Shown: in pieces, positions 61,234 through 64,000 of the stretch
Layout of the letters: each line of letters opens with the position of its first letter
Position numbering within the stretch: position 1 is the first letter of the stretch
DNA from: Actinomyces dentalis DSM 19115
GTDB lineage: Bacteria; Actinomycetota; Actinomycetes; Actinomycetales; Actinomycetaceae
DNA length: 64,000 nt
Reading direction: 5' to 3'
Assembly (NCBI RefSeq): GCF_000429225.1
Contig: NZ_AUBL01000002.1
Location: forward strand, 5,280-69,279
Notes under the pieces: model-generated
Database searches by the model: none
What the model saw: the letters and a program-made list of their open reading frames with translations, nothing else
What the model was told of the DNA's origin: nothing
Made by a program: the position numbers and the translations under genes

Positions 61234-62273
61234 GCGGCGCCGGGCCCCTCGTGCCCCCCGCGGGCCTGACCGTGGCGATCCCCACCTACCGCCGCCCCGG
61301 GGCCGTGGCCCGGGCCCTGCGCGCCGTCCTGGCCGAGGCGGGCGCCTGCCGCGAGGACGGGGCGGGTCCGGGCGGGCCGGTCGAGGTCCTCGTCATCGAC
61401 AACGACCCCGACGGCTCCGCGCGCGAGGCTGTGGCGACCGCCGCCGGGGGCGCGCTCGGCGCCGGATCCGCGCGCGACGCCGGGACCGGGCCCGGCGCCG
61501 CGGACGGTCCCGGCGCTGCCGTGCGCTACGTCGTCGAGCCGGCGCCCGGCGTGTCCGCCGTGCGCAACCGGGCCCTGGACGAGACGGCCGGCCGGGCCCT
61601 GCTCGTCTTCATCGACGACGACGAGGAGCCCGAGGCCGGCTGGCTGCGGCGGCTGCTGTCCACCCGCCGGGACACCGGGGCGGCCGCCGTCGCCGGACTG
61701 GTCGTGCCCGACTACGAGGCCGAGCCCGGCCCGTGGCTGCGGGCCGGGGGCTTCTTCGACCGCCAGTCCTGGCCGACGGGCGCGCGCCGGCCCGTGGCGG
61801 CGACGAACAACCTCCTGCTGGACCTGGGGGCGGTGCGCGCCGCCGGCCTGCGCTTCGACGAGGCCTTCGGCGCCACCGGCGGGGAGGACGCGCTGTTCAC
61901 CCGCTCGCTCGTGGCGGCCGGGGGCGTCATCGTGTGGTGCGACGAGGCGCGGGTGCGCGACCGCGTGCCGGCGGCGCGCCTGGAGCGGGCCTGGGTCCTG
62001 CGGCGCCGCCGCTCCCACGCGGCCACCGCGGTGCGCGTCGAGCTGGCCCTGGCGGGGCCGGGGGCGCACCCGGGCATCAGGGTCCGGGCGCTGGCCGGCG
62101 GGTGCGCCCGGGTCCTGGCGGGCCTGGGGCGCATGGCGCTGGGCGGGCTGGGGGCGGTGGCCGGGCGCGGGCTGGTGCACCGGGCGCGCGGGGCCCGGCT
62201 CGTCGCCCGCGGGTCGGGGATGGCCGCCGCCGCCGTCGGCCGCGGCGCCCACCGCGAGTACGGCCGCCCCTGA
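61230..62273 (+). CDS. Glycosyltransferase family 2 (ExoM-like), second of a tandem pair
   Basis: This 347-residue paralogue of the preceding gene keeps the same motif order: LTVAIPTYRRPGAVARAL, VLVIDNDPDGSAR, APGVSAVRNRALDETAG, LLVFIDDDEEPEAGWL, NNLLLDLGAVRAAGLRFD and TGGEDALFTRSL. The central region has an extra Gly/Ala insertion. GTG 61230 overlaps the previous stop (GTGA), so the two are coupled. The pair probably adds successive or alternative sugars to the repeat unit. Donor sugars are unknown. Confidence 0.9.
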   Translation: MSGAGPLVPPAGLTVAIPTYRRPGAVARALRAVLAEAGACREDGAGPGGPVEVLVIDNDPDGSAREAVATAAGGALGAGSARDAGTGPGAADGPGAAVRYVVEPAPGVSAVRNRALDETAGRALLVFIDDDEEPEAGWLRRLLSTRRDTGAAAVAGLVVPDYEAEPGPWLRAGGFFDRQSWPTGARRPVAATNNLLLDLGAVRAAGLRFDEAFGATGGEDALFTRSLVAAGGVIVWCDEARVRDRVPAARLERAWVLRRRRSHAATAVRVELALAGPGAHPGIRVRALAGGCARVLAGLGRMALGGLGAVAGRGLVHRARGARLVARGSGMAAAAVGRGAHREYGRP

Positions 62274-62287
62274 GGCCGCCGCTTCAC

Positions 62288-62321
62288 CGAGTTCCGCGGA
62301 CGGCCGAGTTCCGCGGACGGC
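62288..62321. repeat. 17-bp tandem repeat leading into palindrome copy 3
   Basis: CGAGTTCCGCGGACGGC occurs twice head to tail (62288-62304 and 62305-62321). A third, partial unit (CGAGTTCCGCG) at 62322 merges into the palindromic element. Confidence 0.85.
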
Positions 62322-62326
62322 CGAGT

Positions 62327-62403
62327 TCCGCGAACGCGCAGGTTTCCAGTCGAACGCGCGGCTGGGAGGTGCGCGTTCGACTGGAAACCTGCGCGTTCGC
62401 GGA
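62327..62403. repeat. Palindromic extragenic element, copy 3
   Basis: A perfect 33-bp inverted repeat (62327-62359 with 62371-62403) encloses GGCTGGGAGGT. The arm carries the same CAGGTTTCCAGTCGAACGCG core as copies 1 and 2. It lies in the convergent gap between the glycosyltransferase pair and glpK. GCGCGCGTTCGCGGA near 62431 is a partial further copy. Confidence 0.9.
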
Positions 62404-62465
62404 GATGTGGGGCCGCGAAGGGGAGGAGTGGGCGCGCGTTCGCGGAGGGGGACGGCTCCCGCCCG

Positions 62466-64000
<1,535 letters not shown>

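Noticed and set aside
14447-62403. CRISPR-like interpretation of the three palindromic repeats
   Set aside because: Only three copies exist, kilobases apart, each a long perfect palindrome, with no regular spacers and no cas genes.

Overview
The window is chromosomal DNA from a very high-GC actinobacterium. Gene content and order point to Actinomyces or a close relative in Actinomycetaceae: a fused folB-folK gene, a folP-folBK-DUF3180-PH-PH-DUF2520-panC-panD-lysS block comparable to the mycobacterial Rv3598c-Rv3608c region, a lactate-utilisation operon, and an actinobacterial MoxR/DUF58/transglutaminase/FHA locus. Several genes appear to start leaderlessly, with a TANNNT -10 box 6-8 nt before ATG or GTG. 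I see no tRNA, rRNA, insertion sequence, integrase or CRISPR array.

Region 1 (1-12.4 kb): the 5' part of an ABC ATPase gene on the minus strand. Then a plus-strand block makes tetrahydrofolate (folP, folBK), carries three small membrane or PH-domain genes, and makes pantothenate and beta-alanine (DUF2520, panC, panD). It ends with lysyl-tRNA synthetase. A lower-GC DUF559-type nuclease-like gene sits antisense between panD and lysS.

Region 2 (12.5-19.0 kb): a cupin gene with its own promoter and terminator; an internally deleted ATPase-family gene; a protein with four DivIVA motifs; a PadR-regulated ABC exporter operon (PadR, ATPase, FtsX-type permease) with a palindromic operator over its -10 box; and a small P-loop kinase. 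Two copies of a 67-77 bp perfect palindrome lie here. A third lies at 62.3 kb.

Region 3 (19.1-28.0 kb, all minus): a polyol module (DeoR regulator, MFS polyol permease, mannitol dehydrogenase) and a lactate module (lactate permease, lutA, lutB, lutC).

Region 4 (28.1-48.5 kb): a phospho-signalling and surface-assembly locus. Plus-strand genes encode an RDD-FHA protein, a zinc-ribbon FHA protein and a membrane Ser/Thr kinase. Converging on them is a tightly packed minus-strand operon of about 14 kb: sugar transferase, cytidylyltransferase, 2012-residue Ig-like/FN3 protein, MoxR ATPase, DUF58, a transglutaminase-fold protein lacking its catalytic Cys and His, and a second RDD-FHA protein. The 1.15 kb between the converging blocks contains no convincing gene but several kinds of repeat.

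Region 5 (46.6-64.0 kb): an exopolysaccharide locus. It holds the priming sugar transferase, cytidylyltransferase, Wzx-like flippase, Wzz-like chain-length protein, CDP-alcohol phosphatidyltransferase, five glycosyltransferases, an O-antigen-ligase-like membrane protein, a large secreted protein and a lipoprotein. The window ends inside glycerol kinase. Glycerol kinase, a glycerol-3-phosphate cytidylyltransferase-like enzyme and a CDP-alcohol transferase together suggest that the polymer may carry a phosphodiester-linked alcohol such as glycerol phosphate. The join between regions 4 and 5 is physical: the priming transferase and the giant surface protein appear to share one transcript.
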